Counted from the first letter of the stretch, positions 1-7,763 are shown. The stretch: 64,000 bases of DNA from Gracilibacter sp. BRH_c7a (GCA_001516055.1 LOEZ01000080.1:1-64000), one strand, 5' to 3'. Program-made: numbers and translations. Notes: generated by a model not told the origin, from the letters alone.

Positions 1-818
1 GGAACAATTAACCCGACAAAACCTATTATACCTACTACAGAAACTGCCGCAGCGGTAAGAAGGGAGGCCGCTAATAAGACAAGGATTTTGATTCTCTCCA
101 CATTCATCCCTAAATGGTGGGCTGCTTGTTCTCCGAGGGAGAGGATATTCAGATTCCTATAAAAGGCATAGATAAGGATAAAACAAATAATCAGATAAGG
201 AATCAGAAAAAAGATACTAGACCAGTTAGCACCTGTTAAACTTCCCATCATCCAAAAAACGATGGTTCGAAGCTTGGTGCCGGAGATAGTAACGGCGAAA
301 GAAAGCACTGCACCCAGAAAAGATTGAATCACAACTCCGGCTAAAATAAGAGAAACTGCTTCTCGGTTTCTGCGCCAAGCCAGAGCAAAAACCATCATTA
401 AAGATAAGATCGCTCCCAAAAAAGCAAATAGGGGTAAAGCTAGTTTCGCCAAAAATAGGTTGGCTGTGTTAACGAAGAGGATAGCCGCGGCAGCACCCAC
501 GGCTGCACCGGAGGAGATACCCAGAATATAAGGGTCAGCCAAAGGGTTACGTAAAACCCCTTGAAAAGCTACCCCTGCAGTCGCTAACATTCCCCCTACG
601 ATTACCGCCAAGAAAACTCTGGGGAGGCGCAGCCCAACAATAATAGCTTCCTGCGTAACAGTCCAATCCGGATTAATAACCACCCAAGGTATTTGATCTA
701 ATAAGATTTTAAAAGTTAAGCCGATAGGGACTTGAACAGATCCGATGCTTAGAGTAATTAGCATTGAACCTATAAGTATAAGCCCCATAAGCGGCAGAGT
801 ATAATTGTTCTTTTTCAT
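1..818 (-). CDS. FecCD/BtuC-type ABC transporter permease (3' end outside window)
   Basis: Inner-membrane permease of a cobalamin/siderophore-type ABC importer; it would pass substrate delivered by the lipoprotein encoded just upstream. I translated it by hand from the ATG at 816-818; it starts MKKNNYTLPLMGLILIGS and runs open to base 1, giving about 272 residues of an expected 330-350. Alternating hydrophobic helices and the FecCD-type stretches LRLPRVFLAVIVGGML and GVLRNPLADPYILGISSG are visible. It starts 5 bases after the stop of the substrate-binding gene, so it is the distal part of the B12 operon. The ATPase subunit is expected just beyond the left edge. Cobalamin specificity is inferred from operon position; iron-siderophore systems share the fold. 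Confidence 0.9.
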   Translation of the reverse strand, partial: MKKNNYTLPLMGLILIGSMLITLSIGSVQVPIGLTFKILLDQIPWVVINPDWTVTQEAIIVGLRLPRVFLAVIVGGMLATAGVAFQGVLRNPLADPYILGISSGAAVGAAAAILFVNTANLFLAKLALPLFAFLGAILSLMMVFALAWRRNREAVSLILAGVVIQSFLGAVLSFAVTISGTKLRTIVFWMMGSLTGANWSSIFFLIPYLIICFILIYAFYRNLNILSLGEQAAHHLGMNVERIKILVLLAASLLTAAAVSVVGIIGFVGLIV

Positions 819-823
819 TAATA

Positions 824-1792
824 TTATTTCCCATCAAATAATTCTGGATAGATAGCATGGGCAGCAATTTCCAAACCGTCAACTATTCTTGGTCCTTGTC
901 TACTGATAATGTTATTGTCCAGCCCTATGACCCTCTTGTTTTTTATAGCCTCAATATTTTCCCAGCCTTTACGCTTTAGAATATTCTCGATGGCGTTCTT
1001 ATCAAAATAGCTATAAGTTTCAAAAATAACGTCGGGATTACGGGCAATAACCTGTTCACTATTGAATTTCCCCCAACCGTTAACATCCCGAGCAATATTC
1101 ACACCGCCCGCCTTTGTAATGATTTCATCCAAAAACGTCCCGCTGCCAGCGGTATACAGATTACTGTCCACTTCAATCCAGACTTTGCGTCTTTCCTCTT
1201 GAGAAAGCTTATCTATTTTACTTTCAATCCCTTTTTCTTTTGCTTTCATCTGCTCGATTATTTGTGAGGCCTGTTCTGGGGTGTCCGTAATCTTGCCTGT
1301 CAGGGCTATAGTATCATATACTTCAGAAATATTCTTGTCATCGAATACCACCACTGGTATTCCCAAATTTCTAATTTTATCTGTATCCTCTTGGGATGTT
1401 AGCCAGAACATAATCAGATCTGGCTGCAGGTTAAGAAGCTGTTCCAGGTTCGGGTTAAGAGCATCTTCGAAAATATATTCAGCTTTCTCTTGAATGTTTG
1501 CAGGGTAGTCATCCCACTGGGTCACAGCTACCGGAGTCTGTCCAAGAGCGGCAAGTATTTCCGTAGAGCTGGGCAAGAGGGAGACTATTCTCTGAGGTTT
1601 AGCCGGGATAGTTATTTCAGTCCCTGTATCATCTACGAGAGTAAACGGATAAACAGTTTTGTCATCATTGGAAACGTTGAGCCCCTCTGGGGGTGCTTGA
1701 GGGGTTTGATCTCCATTCTTAGTACTGCACCCAGACAATGAAGCAAACAAAAAGATCAGGATAATTGCAATAATCACTGTGCTACGACGCAT
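824..1792 (-). CDS. ABC transporter substrate-binding lipoprotein, BtuF-like
   Basis: Extracytoplasmic solute-binding protein (TroA/BtuF-type, PF01497 family) that would capture corrinoid and hand it to the adjacent permease. I chose the ATG at 1790-1792 because AAAGGAG lies 9 bases before it; seven codons further upstream would place the start inside that site. The N-terminus MRRSTVIIAIILIFLFASLS followed by GC is a lipoprotein signal with a lipobox ending at Cys22. The mature protein carries the usual pattern, with PQRIVSLLPSSTEILAALG in the first lobe and NPDVIFETYSYFD in the second. About 322 residues, normal for the family. Corrinoid specificity is inferred from the riboswitch-led operon. 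Confidence 0.88.
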   Translation of the reverse strand: MRRSTVIIAIILIFLFASLSGCSTKNGDQTPQAPPEGLNVSNDDKTVYPFTLVDDTGTEITIPAKPQRIVSLLPSSTEILAALGQTPVAVTQWDDYPANIQEKAEYIFEDALNPNLEQLLNLQPDLIMFWLTSQEDTDKIRNLGIPVVVFDDKNISEVYDTIALTGKITDTPEQASQIIEQMKAKEKGIESKIDKLSQEERRKVWIEVDSNLYTAGSGTFLDEIITKAGGVNIARDVNGWGKFNSEQVIARNPDVIFETYSYFDKNAIENILKRKGWENIEAIKNKRVIGLDNNIISRQGPRIVDGLEIAAHAIYPELFDGK

Positions 1793-1822
1793 AAGAATCA
1801 TCTCCTTTAACACAAATTAAAA

Positions 1823-2386
1823 TTAACCGCAAGTCTTCACGACCAACTTATAACTCCCACAATTAGGAAGCTGCCAGTCATAAAAACTTTTTTCATCTTG
1901 TCCGAATCTTTCCATTATAGCCATAATAGTACCCCCGTGAACGACTAAAGCGGTATTCGCAATACCCCATTCCCTTATTTCATCTAGGACCTGTTCAAAT
2001 GCTTCACAACACCGTCGCTTATAATTCTCCATATTCTCACCTCCAGGTGCTTTATCTACCCCTTCGCTGTCGACCCAGTTTTTATAAACAGGGTTATCTT
2101 TTAACTCCTCGTATGTTTTGCCTTCGAATTCTCCAAAGTCGTATTCAGCAAAATCAGGTACAACCTTCAAAGGGAGATGAGGGTATATTAGATGGGCTGT
2201 TTGCTGACACCTTTTCATAGGACTGACATATACAAGATCGACCTTCGGATAGTAACCTGCTTTTACTTTTTCCATGAGTTGGCTAATCCCTGCTTCAGCT
2301 AAACATTCATCGCTGGAACCTGCATAGCGACCTTCAAAATTTGCTTGAGTTCTAGCGTGCCGAATCAGATAAATATTGTGGGCCAT
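1823..2386 (-). CDS. cobC: Histidine phosphatase family protein, probable alpha-ribazole phosphatase
   Basis: Probably removes the phosphate from alpha-ribazole-5'-phosphate or from adenosylcobalamin-5'-phosphate in nucleotide-loop assembly. The phosphoglycerate-mutase-type signature LIRHARTQ sits at residues 7-14, and the second catalytic histidine is in LVVHGGT near residue 150. Length 187 is typical for CobC. Its ATG is 1 base from the stop of the upstream cobO-like gene, so translation is probably coupled. The histidine phosphatase fold is broad; the CobC assignment rests on neighbouring cobS, cobU and cobO. Confidence 0.85.
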   Translation of the reverse strand: MAHNIYLIRHARTQANFEGRYAGSSDECLAEAGISQLMEKVKAGYYPKVDLVYVSPMKRCQQTAHLIYPHLPLKVVPDFAEYDFGEFEGKTYEELKDNPVYKNWVDSEGVDKAPGGENMENYKRRCCEAFEQVLDEIREWGIANTALVVHGGTIMAIMERFGQDEKSFYDWQLPNCGSYKLVVKTCG

Positions 2387-2387
2387 G

Positions 2388-2915
2388 TTAATACTCTATT
2401 CCTTTTCTCATCTCAATCCCCTGATCATAAGGATGTTTAATCTTTACTATCTCTGAAACATAATCAGCTAAAGCAATTAGATCCTGCGAATTACCCCTGC
2501 CGGTAAATACCAATTCCAGAGTCTGCGGGCGATTTTGAATAAATCTTTGCACTTCTTCTGTCTTAAGAATACCTAGCTCATAAGCAAGCACAGCTTCATC
2601 CAGAATAACCAGATTATATTCCCCGGTTTCAGCTTGGCTGACTACTTTGGCAAACAGATCACTTTGTTCTTGGCAGATTCTTTCCCGCTCTTCCGGCTGC
2701 ATATTCCATATAAATCCTCTTACTGGCTGAGACTTAATTACTGTCAAGTTATCATTGAACAGATCGAGCCCCTTATATTCGCCAGAATCCCCTGACTTTA
2801 AAAACTGGCAATAGAGAATCTTGAAACCTTGACCATATGCCCTTAAGGCTAAACCTAATGCCGCCGTTGTCTTCCCTTTTCCCTCACCGGTATAGATATG
2901 AAATAACCCTTTCAT
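2388..2915 (-). CDS. cobO: Cob(I)yrinic acid a,c-diamide adenosyltransferase (CobO/BtuR family)
   Basis: Transfers the 5'-deoxyadenosyl group from ATP to cob(I)alamin or cobinamide, making the coenzyme form. The P-loop GEGKGKTTAALGLALRAYG at residues 9-27 and the later motif LVILDEAVLAYELG are diagnostic of the CobA/CobO/BtuR family. I start it at the ATG at 2913-2915, preceded by GAGGAT; this gives 175 residues, the family's usual size. Upstream is a short CobU-like gene (17-base gap), downstream cobC (1-base gap). Well supported. Confidence 0.93.
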   Translation of the reverse strand: MKGLFHIYTGEGKGKTTAALGLALRAYGQGFKILYCQFLKSGDSGEYKGLDLFNDNLTVIKSQPVRGFIWNMQPEERERICQEQSDLFAKVVSQAETGEYNLVILDEAVLAYELGILKTEEVQRFIQNRPQTLELVFTGRGNSQDLIALADYVSEIVKIKHPYDQGIEMRKGIEY

Positions 2916-2932
2916 TGCTATCCTCCTCGGAT

Positions 2933-3313
2933 TTACTCCTTTATCGTCATCGAGATACCCGCCCAGATCCGCTCTACTTTGCAAGCTTTATTTGCCAACA
3001 GTTGATACACTCTGCCTGTTTCGTCCCGCCAGATTCTTTCCTTCTCTTCCAACGGTACAATACCACATCCGATCTCTGTACCTATAAGGATTTTTTGATC
3101 GAAGCAGTCGATGTTTTCGGAAAAATAATCCAGCGGGGAGATAGCTTGAGCTAATAACTGCCTAATTCCCTCTTGAACATTCTTAATAATATCTGCCGCA
3201 TAGATGTTGGACATGCTCTCTTCAGCCAAATCGCAGATTTTAAATTTTTCATTATATTGTGTTAAAGCATAAGCTGTCTTGCCTTGATATTTACCACCAA
3301 AAATGAAAATCAT
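2933..3313 (-). CDS. Short CobU-like P-loop protein
   Basis: Only 126 residues, versus 170-200 for a full adenosylcobinamide kinase/guanylyltransferase. The N-terminus MIFIFGGKYQGKTAYA is a P-loop (GGxxxGKT-type), and the C-terminal half GCGIVPLEEKERIWRDETG followed by VYQLLA and AGI matches the end of CobU proteins (EVGxGIVP, RxxxGRxNQxLA, AGxP). The central segment of CobU appears to be missing, including the histidine-containing region that becomes guanylylated. A full CobU is encoded two genes upstream, so this is a second divergent copy. It may be a kinase-only or accessory protein. Ribosome site AGGTGG precedes the ATG. Function uncertain; family assignment fairly sure. Confidence 0.75.
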   Translation of the reverse strand: MIFIFGGKYQGKTAYALTQYNEKFKICDLAEESMSNIYAADIIKNVQEGIRQLLAQAISPLDYFSENIDCFDQKILIGTEIGCGIVPLEEKERIWRDETGRVYQLLANKACKVERIWAGISMTIKE

Positions 3314-3348
3314 TCTAATTCCACCTACCTCTTCAACTACTTGGAGAA

Positions 3349-4107
3349 CTAAAGAACGAGTAACAACCCCAGCATCAAAACCTCTGCCAACTCAACATAA
3401 GTACCTACTATATCTCCGGTAATCCCGCCGAAGTTCTTCTTGACAGAGAAGTAATAATAGACTGTAAAAGTCAATAGACCCAAGGGTAATAATAAAGCCG
3501 TCATATTAAACAGTAAATAAATTATCCCACTCGTGAGTACAAAATAAATAGTTAATAGAAGCGAAGTTTTCTGTCCTGTAGCTTGGCTGTACATAACAGC
3601 TAAACCATCTTCCTTGGCAAAAGGGAAATGGCAAAGCATCAAGGCCTGAACTGTCCTGGACAATATCGGAATCATTATTAGTAGAATGCCTGTTCCTCCT
3701 CCGGCTCTAAATATCTCATAAAAAAGTGATATCTTAATTAGTAACAGACAAACAAGAGCCATAACCGCAAAAGCACCTACTCGGGAATCTTTCATAATTT
3801 CCATTTTCTTCTCTTTGGTTTGTCTGGAGAAATAGGCATCAGCGGTATCCATCAGGCCATCCATATGGAGTCCTCCGGTAATCACCAGATAAAATAACAC
3901 CATAGCTACAGCACTACTAAATTCCGAAACAGCCAGATTAATTAGCAAACTGTAAATTCCATATCCCAGCAACCCAATTCCTAGGCCCACAAAAGGCATA
4001 AGAAGAGGTAAGAATCTCATTCGCTTACTGGTCCAATTCACCATGGGCAATGGAATAATGGTGAAAAAGGAAAATGTGATTATTATAGAATACAAAAAAT
4101 CTTTCAT
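3349..4107 (-). CDS. cobS: Adenosylcobinamide-GDP ribazoletransferase (cobalamin synthase)
   Basis: Membrane enzyme joining adenosylcobinamide-GDP to alpha-ribazole (phosphate) to make adenosylcobalamin (phosphate). The CobS signature appears as GGLHMDGLMDTADAYFSR near residues 77-94, with a following KDSRVGAFA, both conserved in the family. Several hydrophobic helices fill the rest. Length 252 is normal. It sits between cobU and the short CobU-like gene. Its alpha-ribazole donor normally depends on CobT, whose local gene is broken. Confidence 0.95.
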   Translation of the reverse strand: MKDFLYSIIITFSFFTIIPLPMVNWTSKRMRFLPLLMPFVGLGIGLLGYGIYSLLINLAVSEFSSAVAMVLFYLVITGGLHMDGLMDTADAYFSRQTKEKKMEIMKDSRVGAFAVMALVCLLLIKISLFYEIFRAGGGTGILLIMIPILSRTVQALMLCHFPFAKEDGLAVMYSQATGQKTSLLLTIYFVLTSGIIYLLFNMTALLLPLGLLTFTVYYYFSVKKNFGGITGDIVGTYVELAEVLMLGLLLVL

Positions 4108-4167
4108 GGTTAATCCTTATCAATCCCTTATTGGTTTTATAATCTAGGTTGGTCCGGTAATACACTT

Positions 4168-4770
4168 CTATATTAAGGATAGTTTAAGAGTTGTGTTATT
4201 TCCCTTATGACATAGGTACCCGGAATACATACACTCGATAGCGGTATCACTGGCTTCCACCAGCTTAATATGTAACTGAGCCAGAGTATGGATATATGTC
4301 TCTGTTGGGTTAGGATACTGGATTCCATCACTGAATACTTCATTGGAAACAACAATAAGATTAGAGACTCTATCATAGATCCGATAAAGATCAGCCAGTA
4401 TTTTTTCAGTGCTGATTTCAAGGGTGAGCTGTTTGGAGTTATTCGGTTCAAAACTCGATTTAGAACTGGTCCGTTCTGGGCGTTCAAACATTTCATTGGC
4501 CAGAAGAGTACCTAGACAATCGACGATTACAGTATCATTAACATCTAAGGCAGTTACCACACTTCCTATATCCCAGCTTTTATCTATGGTTAGAAAGTTC
4601 TTTCCTGTCCGGTTCTGTTGGTGAACCTGAATACGTTTGGTTATTTCGTCATCATAATGCCGGGCAGTTGCCAAATAGATTTTTCTGTTTTCCCCTGCTA
4701 AGGAAACAGCGAGTTTCTCGCCTAATGAACTTTTACCGCTGCGGACTCCACCTGAAATAAAGACTAGCAC
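4168..4770 (-). CDS. cobU: Adenosylcobinamide kinase / adenosylcobinamide-phosphate guanylyltransferase
   Basis: Bifunctional cytoplasmic enzyme that phosphorylates adenosylcobinamide and then attaches GMP. The P-loop GGVRSGKSSLGEKLA is at residues 7-21. The segment YLATARHYDDEITKRIQVHQ carries the conserved TAxxxDxEMxxRIxxHxxxR pattern; the R-x-x-x-H region includes the guanylylated histidine. VDCLGTLLANEM is the expected third motif. The start is GTG at 4768-4770 with AGGAGG 7 bases before it. The stop of the cobT remnant overlaps this start. Length 200 is normal. Confidence 0.93.
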   Translation of the reverse strand: MLVFISGGVRSGKSSLGEKLAVSLAGENRKIYLATARHYDDEITKRIQVHQQNRTGKNFLTIDKSWDIGSVVTALDVNDTVIVDCLGTLLANEMFERPERTSSKSSFEPNNSKQLTLEISTEKILADLYRIYDRVSNLIVVSNEVFSDGIQYPNPTETYIHTLAQLHIKLVEASDTAIECMYSGYLCHKGNNTTLKLSLI

Positions 4771-4983
4771 TTTTCTTCCTCCTCTCTGATATCCACTAAT
4801 ATTCTACCGTCAATATTCCCTTGCTCAAATGTTCCCATCTCCCGCCCGACCGCAAAGCACTATCAATTAGATTAAAAGCTAAAGGACATCCCGAACCTCA
4901 CCCAGGCGCATATCAAGAGTCAGATCAGCTGCATTCCTTGATACCGGGGTTATTCCACTAATAACTTTGGTTAATAATGACAT
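4764..4983 (-). pseudogene. cobT: Remnant of cobT, internally deleted and frameshifted
   Basis: This stretch is not noncoding: it reads as both ends of nicotinate-nucleotide:dimethylbenzimidazole phosphoribosyltransferase. From the ATG at 4981-4983 (GGGGGAAT in front) it reads MSLLTKVISGITPVSRNAAD, like CobT N-termini, then jumps directly to LDMRLGE, which belongs near the C-terminus. One base later in frame comes GCPLAFNLIDSAL (CobT: EGSGxxLAFxLIxAAL). After another shift comes MGTFEQGNIDGRILVDIRE, the usual CobT tail, ending at the stop that overlaps cobU. About 300 codons are gone and at least two frameshifts are needed. CobT activates the lower-ligand base, so that step is not encoded here. 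Family match is from memory of CobT sequences. Confidence 0.82.
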
Positions 4984-5019
4984 AATATTCCCCCTAAATA
5001 ATTTATTAATGTCAGCAGG

Positions 5020-5679
5020 TTATAAAACTGTAATATCCTGAAACCAGTAACCCGCGTTATATATCTGTTCTTTCAGAACTATTTTCAGTTCTGAAGAGAA
5101 AATAGGGCCATCAATAACAACAGTATGATATTCCCCTTCCTCGCCCGAAGGATCGATACCTATTTCCTCAAAATATTTTATTAACTCCCAGTTGAGCGGT
5201 TCCCCCAATATATTCTTATCAAAAACGCCTTCTTTTACCGCAACGATAACAGACTTAAACCCTTCATTAATAAACTCCTGAAGCAAATCCTTTCTAGCTC
5301 TTTGCCACAGAGGCTCGCAGGCGATTAAATTGGTTTGTGCACAAACCTTCTCTACCCATTCCTTATGCCCTTCAAGGTCTATGTCACCAAATACACCAGC
5401 TTGGATCCCCTCACTCCTAAATTCTTGTAAAACAGATAAGAACACTGCTTCATATTCTTGCCATGCAGCAGAACGAGAAATAAGTGGCACCCCCATGGCG
5501 GCAGCCTGTTTTTCCAGTAAATTAATGGGCAAATAATGAGATTTGGATCTAGTTGCGTCTTCCATCATCGTCAATAAATAATGCGGTAGACCGCCTTCTT
5601 TAACAGCCCGGTAATAAGCTAGACATGAATCTTTCCCGCCACTCCAGGAACAGAAAAAAGGTTTTTGATTAATTGACAT
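5020..5679 (-). CDS. DUF71/COG2102 ATP-pyrophosphatase, predicted B12-salvage branch
   Basis: A PP-loop ATPase of the family that includes diphthamide synthetase Dph6; these activate a carboxylate with ATP for amidation. The PP-loop SWSGGKDSCLAYYRA is at residues 11-25, and the C-terminal family motif GEEGEYHTVVIDGP is present. Bacteria lack diphthamide; comparative genomics has predicted that bacterial DUF71 proteins near cob genes act in B12 salvage. First gene after the cobalamin riboswitch and its terminator. The ATG at 5677-5679 has GGAGGG 6-7 bases before it; an upstream in-frame start would lie inside the riboswitch. 219 residues. Biochemical role unproven. Confidence 0.85.
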   Translation of the reverse strand: MSINQKPFFCSWSGGKDSCLAYYRAVKEGGLPHYLLTMMEDATRSKSHYLPINLLEKQAAAMGVPLISRSAAWQEYEAVFLSVLQEFRSEGIQAGVFGDIDLEGHKEWVEKVCAQTNLIACEPLWQRARKDLLQEFINEGFKSVIVAVKEGVFDKNILGEPLNWELIKYFEEIGIDPSGEEGEYHTVVIDGPIFSSELKIVLKEQIYNAGYWFQDITVL

Positions 5680-5692
5680 AAAATTCCCTCCA

Positions 5693-5725
5693 TAAAAAAT
5701 AACCACTTCCCTCCTGGAAATGGTT
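5693..5725 (-). terminator. Intrinsic terminator of the cobalamin riboswitch expression platform
   Basis: On the minus strand AACCATTTCC and GGAAGTGGTT form a stem (one A-G mismatch) with a short AGGAG loop, followed directly by ATTTTTTA. It lies between the riboswitch aptamer and the DUF71 start codon. Premature termination when cobalamin is bound is the expected mechanism. Confidence 0.85.
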
Positions 5726-5799
5726 ACGCTTACAACATAGCTTAAGGATCTATAAATCATTGACGAATAGAAGCCTAACACAAGTTGACCTTCCCCAAA

Positions 5800-5975
5800 C
5801 CCAGGAGTTTTCATACAGGCAGGTCTACCGACTTAGCTTCTTCCTACTTTGACACCTTCCCGCTTGGAACACATAATCCTTTAAAGCAGTGGTTCAACGT
5901 CATTTCGTCAGCTTTACGGTTGCTGGGACAGTTCCGGGATTCGCACCCGCTTCCCTATTAAGCAGTTTGCACCTG
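5800..5975 (-). promoter_or_regulatory. Cobalamin (AdoCbl) riboswitch
   Basis: Read on the minus strand, the segment opens with GGTGC and GGGAAGCGGGTGCGAATCCC, continues with CTGTCCCAGCAACCGTAA, then GCGGGAAGGTG, and closes with the B12 box AGTCGGTAGACCTGCCTG. These are the conserved blocks of the cobalamin riboswitch in the right order. A terminator lies about 80 bases downstream. It would switch off the nine-gene salvage/uptake operon when cobalamin is plentiful. Confidence 0.96.
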
Positions 5976-6035
5976 TATATAGTTATTAATTTAAGCTACT
6001 GTTTCAAATATATTAAGAATATTGCCTCTTCTTAA

Positions 6036-6064
6036 ATTATAATCCTATTCTATCATAAAAACAA
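6036..6064 (-). promoter_or_regulatory. Sigma-A-type promoter of the cobalamin operon
   Basis: On the minus strand TTGTTT (6059-6064) and TATAAT (6036-6041) are separated by exactly 17 bases. A start site near 6029 leaves about 55 bases before the riboswitch core. Good -10, moderate -35. Confidence 0.65.
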
Positions 6065-6120
6065 ACATCCTTGTTAATTTATTTCTTCAAATTTTTACAT
6101 TAAAAATATATCAAGACACC

Positions 6121-6151
6121 TTGACATTGACGTAACGTTAAGGTTTATAGT
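6121..6151 (+). promoter_or_regulatory. MerR-type promoter with 19-base spacer and operator
   Basis: TTGACA (6121-6126) and TATAGT (6146-6151) are 19 bases apart, the over-long spacing typical of promoters untwisted by MerR-family activators. The spacer holds a dyad, CCTTGAC upstream against GTTAAGG downstream. It drives the MerR/TipAS gene 23 bases away, so autoregulation is likely. Confidence 0.78.
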
Positions 6152-6173
6152 AATCTTGTCGGGAGGTGAGAAT

Positions 6174-6938
6174 ATGGAATACACGATACAGAGATTAAGT
6201 CGATTGGCTAGAATCAGTACCAGAACATTAAGATATTATGACGAGATAGGAATTCTTAAGCCGGCAAGGATTAATTCGTCAGGATATCGGGTATACGGTA
6301 AAAATGAAGTAGATAGGTTACAACAGATTTTGTTCTATAGAGAACTGGGTGTGAGCTTGAAAAGCATAAAAGATATTGTTACCTCACCCTCCTTTGACGG
6401 TATCAAGGTTTTAAAGGAACACTATGAGAAGCTTCTTGAGAAAAGAGGACAATTAGACTTGCTTATTTCCAATGTGGAGAAGACGATTGCCTCGAAAGAA
6501 GGGAGGACAGTAATGATGGACAAGGAAAAATTCGAAGGGTTCAAGCAGAAACTAGTTGATGATAATGAAAAAATGTATGGCGAGGAAATTCGAGAAAAAT
6601 ATGGTAATGAGGCTGTTAACCGGTCAAATACTAAAGTTAAAGGTATGTCACAAGAACAATTTGACGAGGTAACAGAGCTCGGCAATGAGGTTATGGAAAC
6701 ACTTCAGGCAGCATTCGAAACGGGAGATCCTGGAGGTGAGTTGGCCCAGAAAGCGGCGGATTTGCATCGTAAGTGGCTAAGTTTCTACTGGGATAACTAC
6801 ACCAAAGAAGCTCATGCGGGAGTTGCTCAAATGTATGTAGATGATGAACGCTTCACCGCCTATTATGATAAGAAACAGCCCGGGATGGCAGTATTTTTAA
6901 GAGATGCAGTCTTCATCTATACAGGAACAAAAAGATAA
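6174..6938 (+). CDS. MerR-family regulator with TipAS antibiotic-recognition domain
   Basis: DNA-binding transcription factor of the TipAL/Mta type. Residues 1-70 are a MerR winged helix (YTIQRLSRLARISTRTLRYYD, then GILKPARINSSGYRVYG), followed by a dimerisation coiled coil around residues 75-110. The remainder, about 115-250, has the TipAS pattern with FTAYYDKKQPGMAVFLRDAV at the end. TipAS domains bind thiopeptides and other hydrophobic drugs and activate efflux or resistance genes. Start is the ATG at 6174 with GGAGGTGA in front. Its own promoter has the MerR-type 19-base spacer; no resistance gene is adjacent, so targets are elsewhere or it controls only itself. Confidence 0.88.
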   Translation: MEYTIQRLSRLARISTRTLRYYDEIGILKPARINSSGYRVYGKNEVDRLQQILFYRELGVSLKSIKDIVTSPSFDGIKVLKEHYEKLLEKRGQLDLLISNVEKTIASKEGRTVMMDKEKFEGFKQKLVDDNEKMYGEEIREKYGNEAVNRSNTKVKGMSQEQFDEVTELGNEVMETLQAAFETGDPGGELAQKAADLHRKWLSFYWDNYTKEAHAGVAQMYVDDERFTAYYDKKQPGMAVFLRDAVFIYTGTKR

Positions 6939-6945
6939 CACTAGA

Positions 6946-6974
6946 AAAGGAAGTCTCTAAGAGGCTTCCTTTTC
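6946..6974 (+). terminator. Intrinsic terminator after the MerR gene
   Basis: AAAAGGAAGTCTC and GAGGCTTCCTTTT form a stem with a TAA loop, ending in TTTTC, 8 bases after the stop codon. Confidence 0.8.
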
Positions 6975-7077
6975 GCTATCGAATAGTTACATAATTTGTC
7001 AGAAAAAAAGGAATTAAAAGGAACGTTATGGAATAACTAATATTGTCTACCTATATTTAAGAAAGGTGGTATGGATC

Positions 7078-7674
7078 ATGAACCGACTATTATTAAAAGA
7101 TGGCTTCCTTAAAGTATTGTTTGATACCATACCTTTAATCGCTTTAGTTCTAGATCAGAACTTAATGGTATCAGTCGTTAACAAAGCAACGGCAAATTTT
7201 TTTAATCTAACTGAAGAGATAATACCTCCCACTCAAGGTGGAAAAGTACTGCACTGTATTCATAGATTTGATGATTCACAAGGTTGTGGTCATGGACCCG
7301 AGTGCAAGAACTGTATTGTCAGAAATACTGCTATGCAAGCAAGACAGGGGAATTCTATTCAACGTGCTAAAGGAAAGTTCAATATCGAATCAGAGGATGA
7401 TATTAGAGAAATGAATGTACTAGTTAGTGCCGCACCTTTTATTTATGAAGATGAGCAGATGGTAGTTGTAATCATAGAAGATGTTTCGCAAGTAACAGAA
7501 TTGCAAGGCTTTATCCCTATTTGTGCCTCTTGTAAAAACATTCGTGATGATTCTGGTTATTGGAGCAAGGTGGAAAAATACATCGAGAAAAATTCGGAGG
7601 TAGAATTCACCCATGATCTTTGTCCTGACTGTATAGAGAAGCTATATCTCAAGAAAGAGAAAATAATAGGATAA
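7078..7674 (+). CDS. PAS-domain protein with C-terminal cysteine motif
   Basis: Probable cytoplasmic sensor. Residues 5-140 look like a PAS fold (FDTIPLIALVLDQNLMVSVVN near the start) interrupted by a cysteine-rich insert CGHGPECKNCIVR. Residues 145-198 carry the module PICASCKNIRDDSGYWSKVE with a later DLCPDCIEKLY; this CxxCxxIRDDxGYW...CPxCxxKLY module is common at the end of clostridial and delta-proteobacterial PAS and receiver proteins. No kinase or output domain follows. Start taken at the ATG at 7078, 11 bases after AAAGG; an upstream GTG overlaps the ribosome site. Ligand unknown; bound metal or redox sensing is a guess from the cysteines. Confidence 0.72.
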   Translation: MNRLLLKDGFLKVLFDTIPLIALVLDQNLMVSVVNKATANFFNLTEEIIPPTQGGKVLHCIHRFDDSQGCGHGPECKNCIVRNTAMQARQGNSIQRAKGKFNIESEDDIREMNVLVSAAPFIYEDEQMVVVIIEDVSQVTELQGFIPICASCKNIRDDSGYWSKVEKYIEKNSEVEFTHDLCPDCIEKLYLKKEKIIG

Positions 7675-7713
7675 GTGATTGAAACTATGATATTATTATT
7701 TTATTATAATAGC

Positions 7714-7732
7714 AAATGCCAAATTGGTATTT
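7714..7732 (+). promoter_or_regulatory. Inverted repeat, candidate operator before the permease genes
   Basis: AAATGCCAA (7714-7722) and TTGGTATTT (7724-7732) form a dyad with one mismatch. It lies just downstream of a TATAAT at 7705-7710 and about 30 bases before the first permease gene. The ATGCC/GGCAT core recurs at two other promoters of the cluster. Confidence 0.5.
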
Positions 7733-7763
7733 CGAGACAATAAAGAGAAAAGAGTTGAAACAG

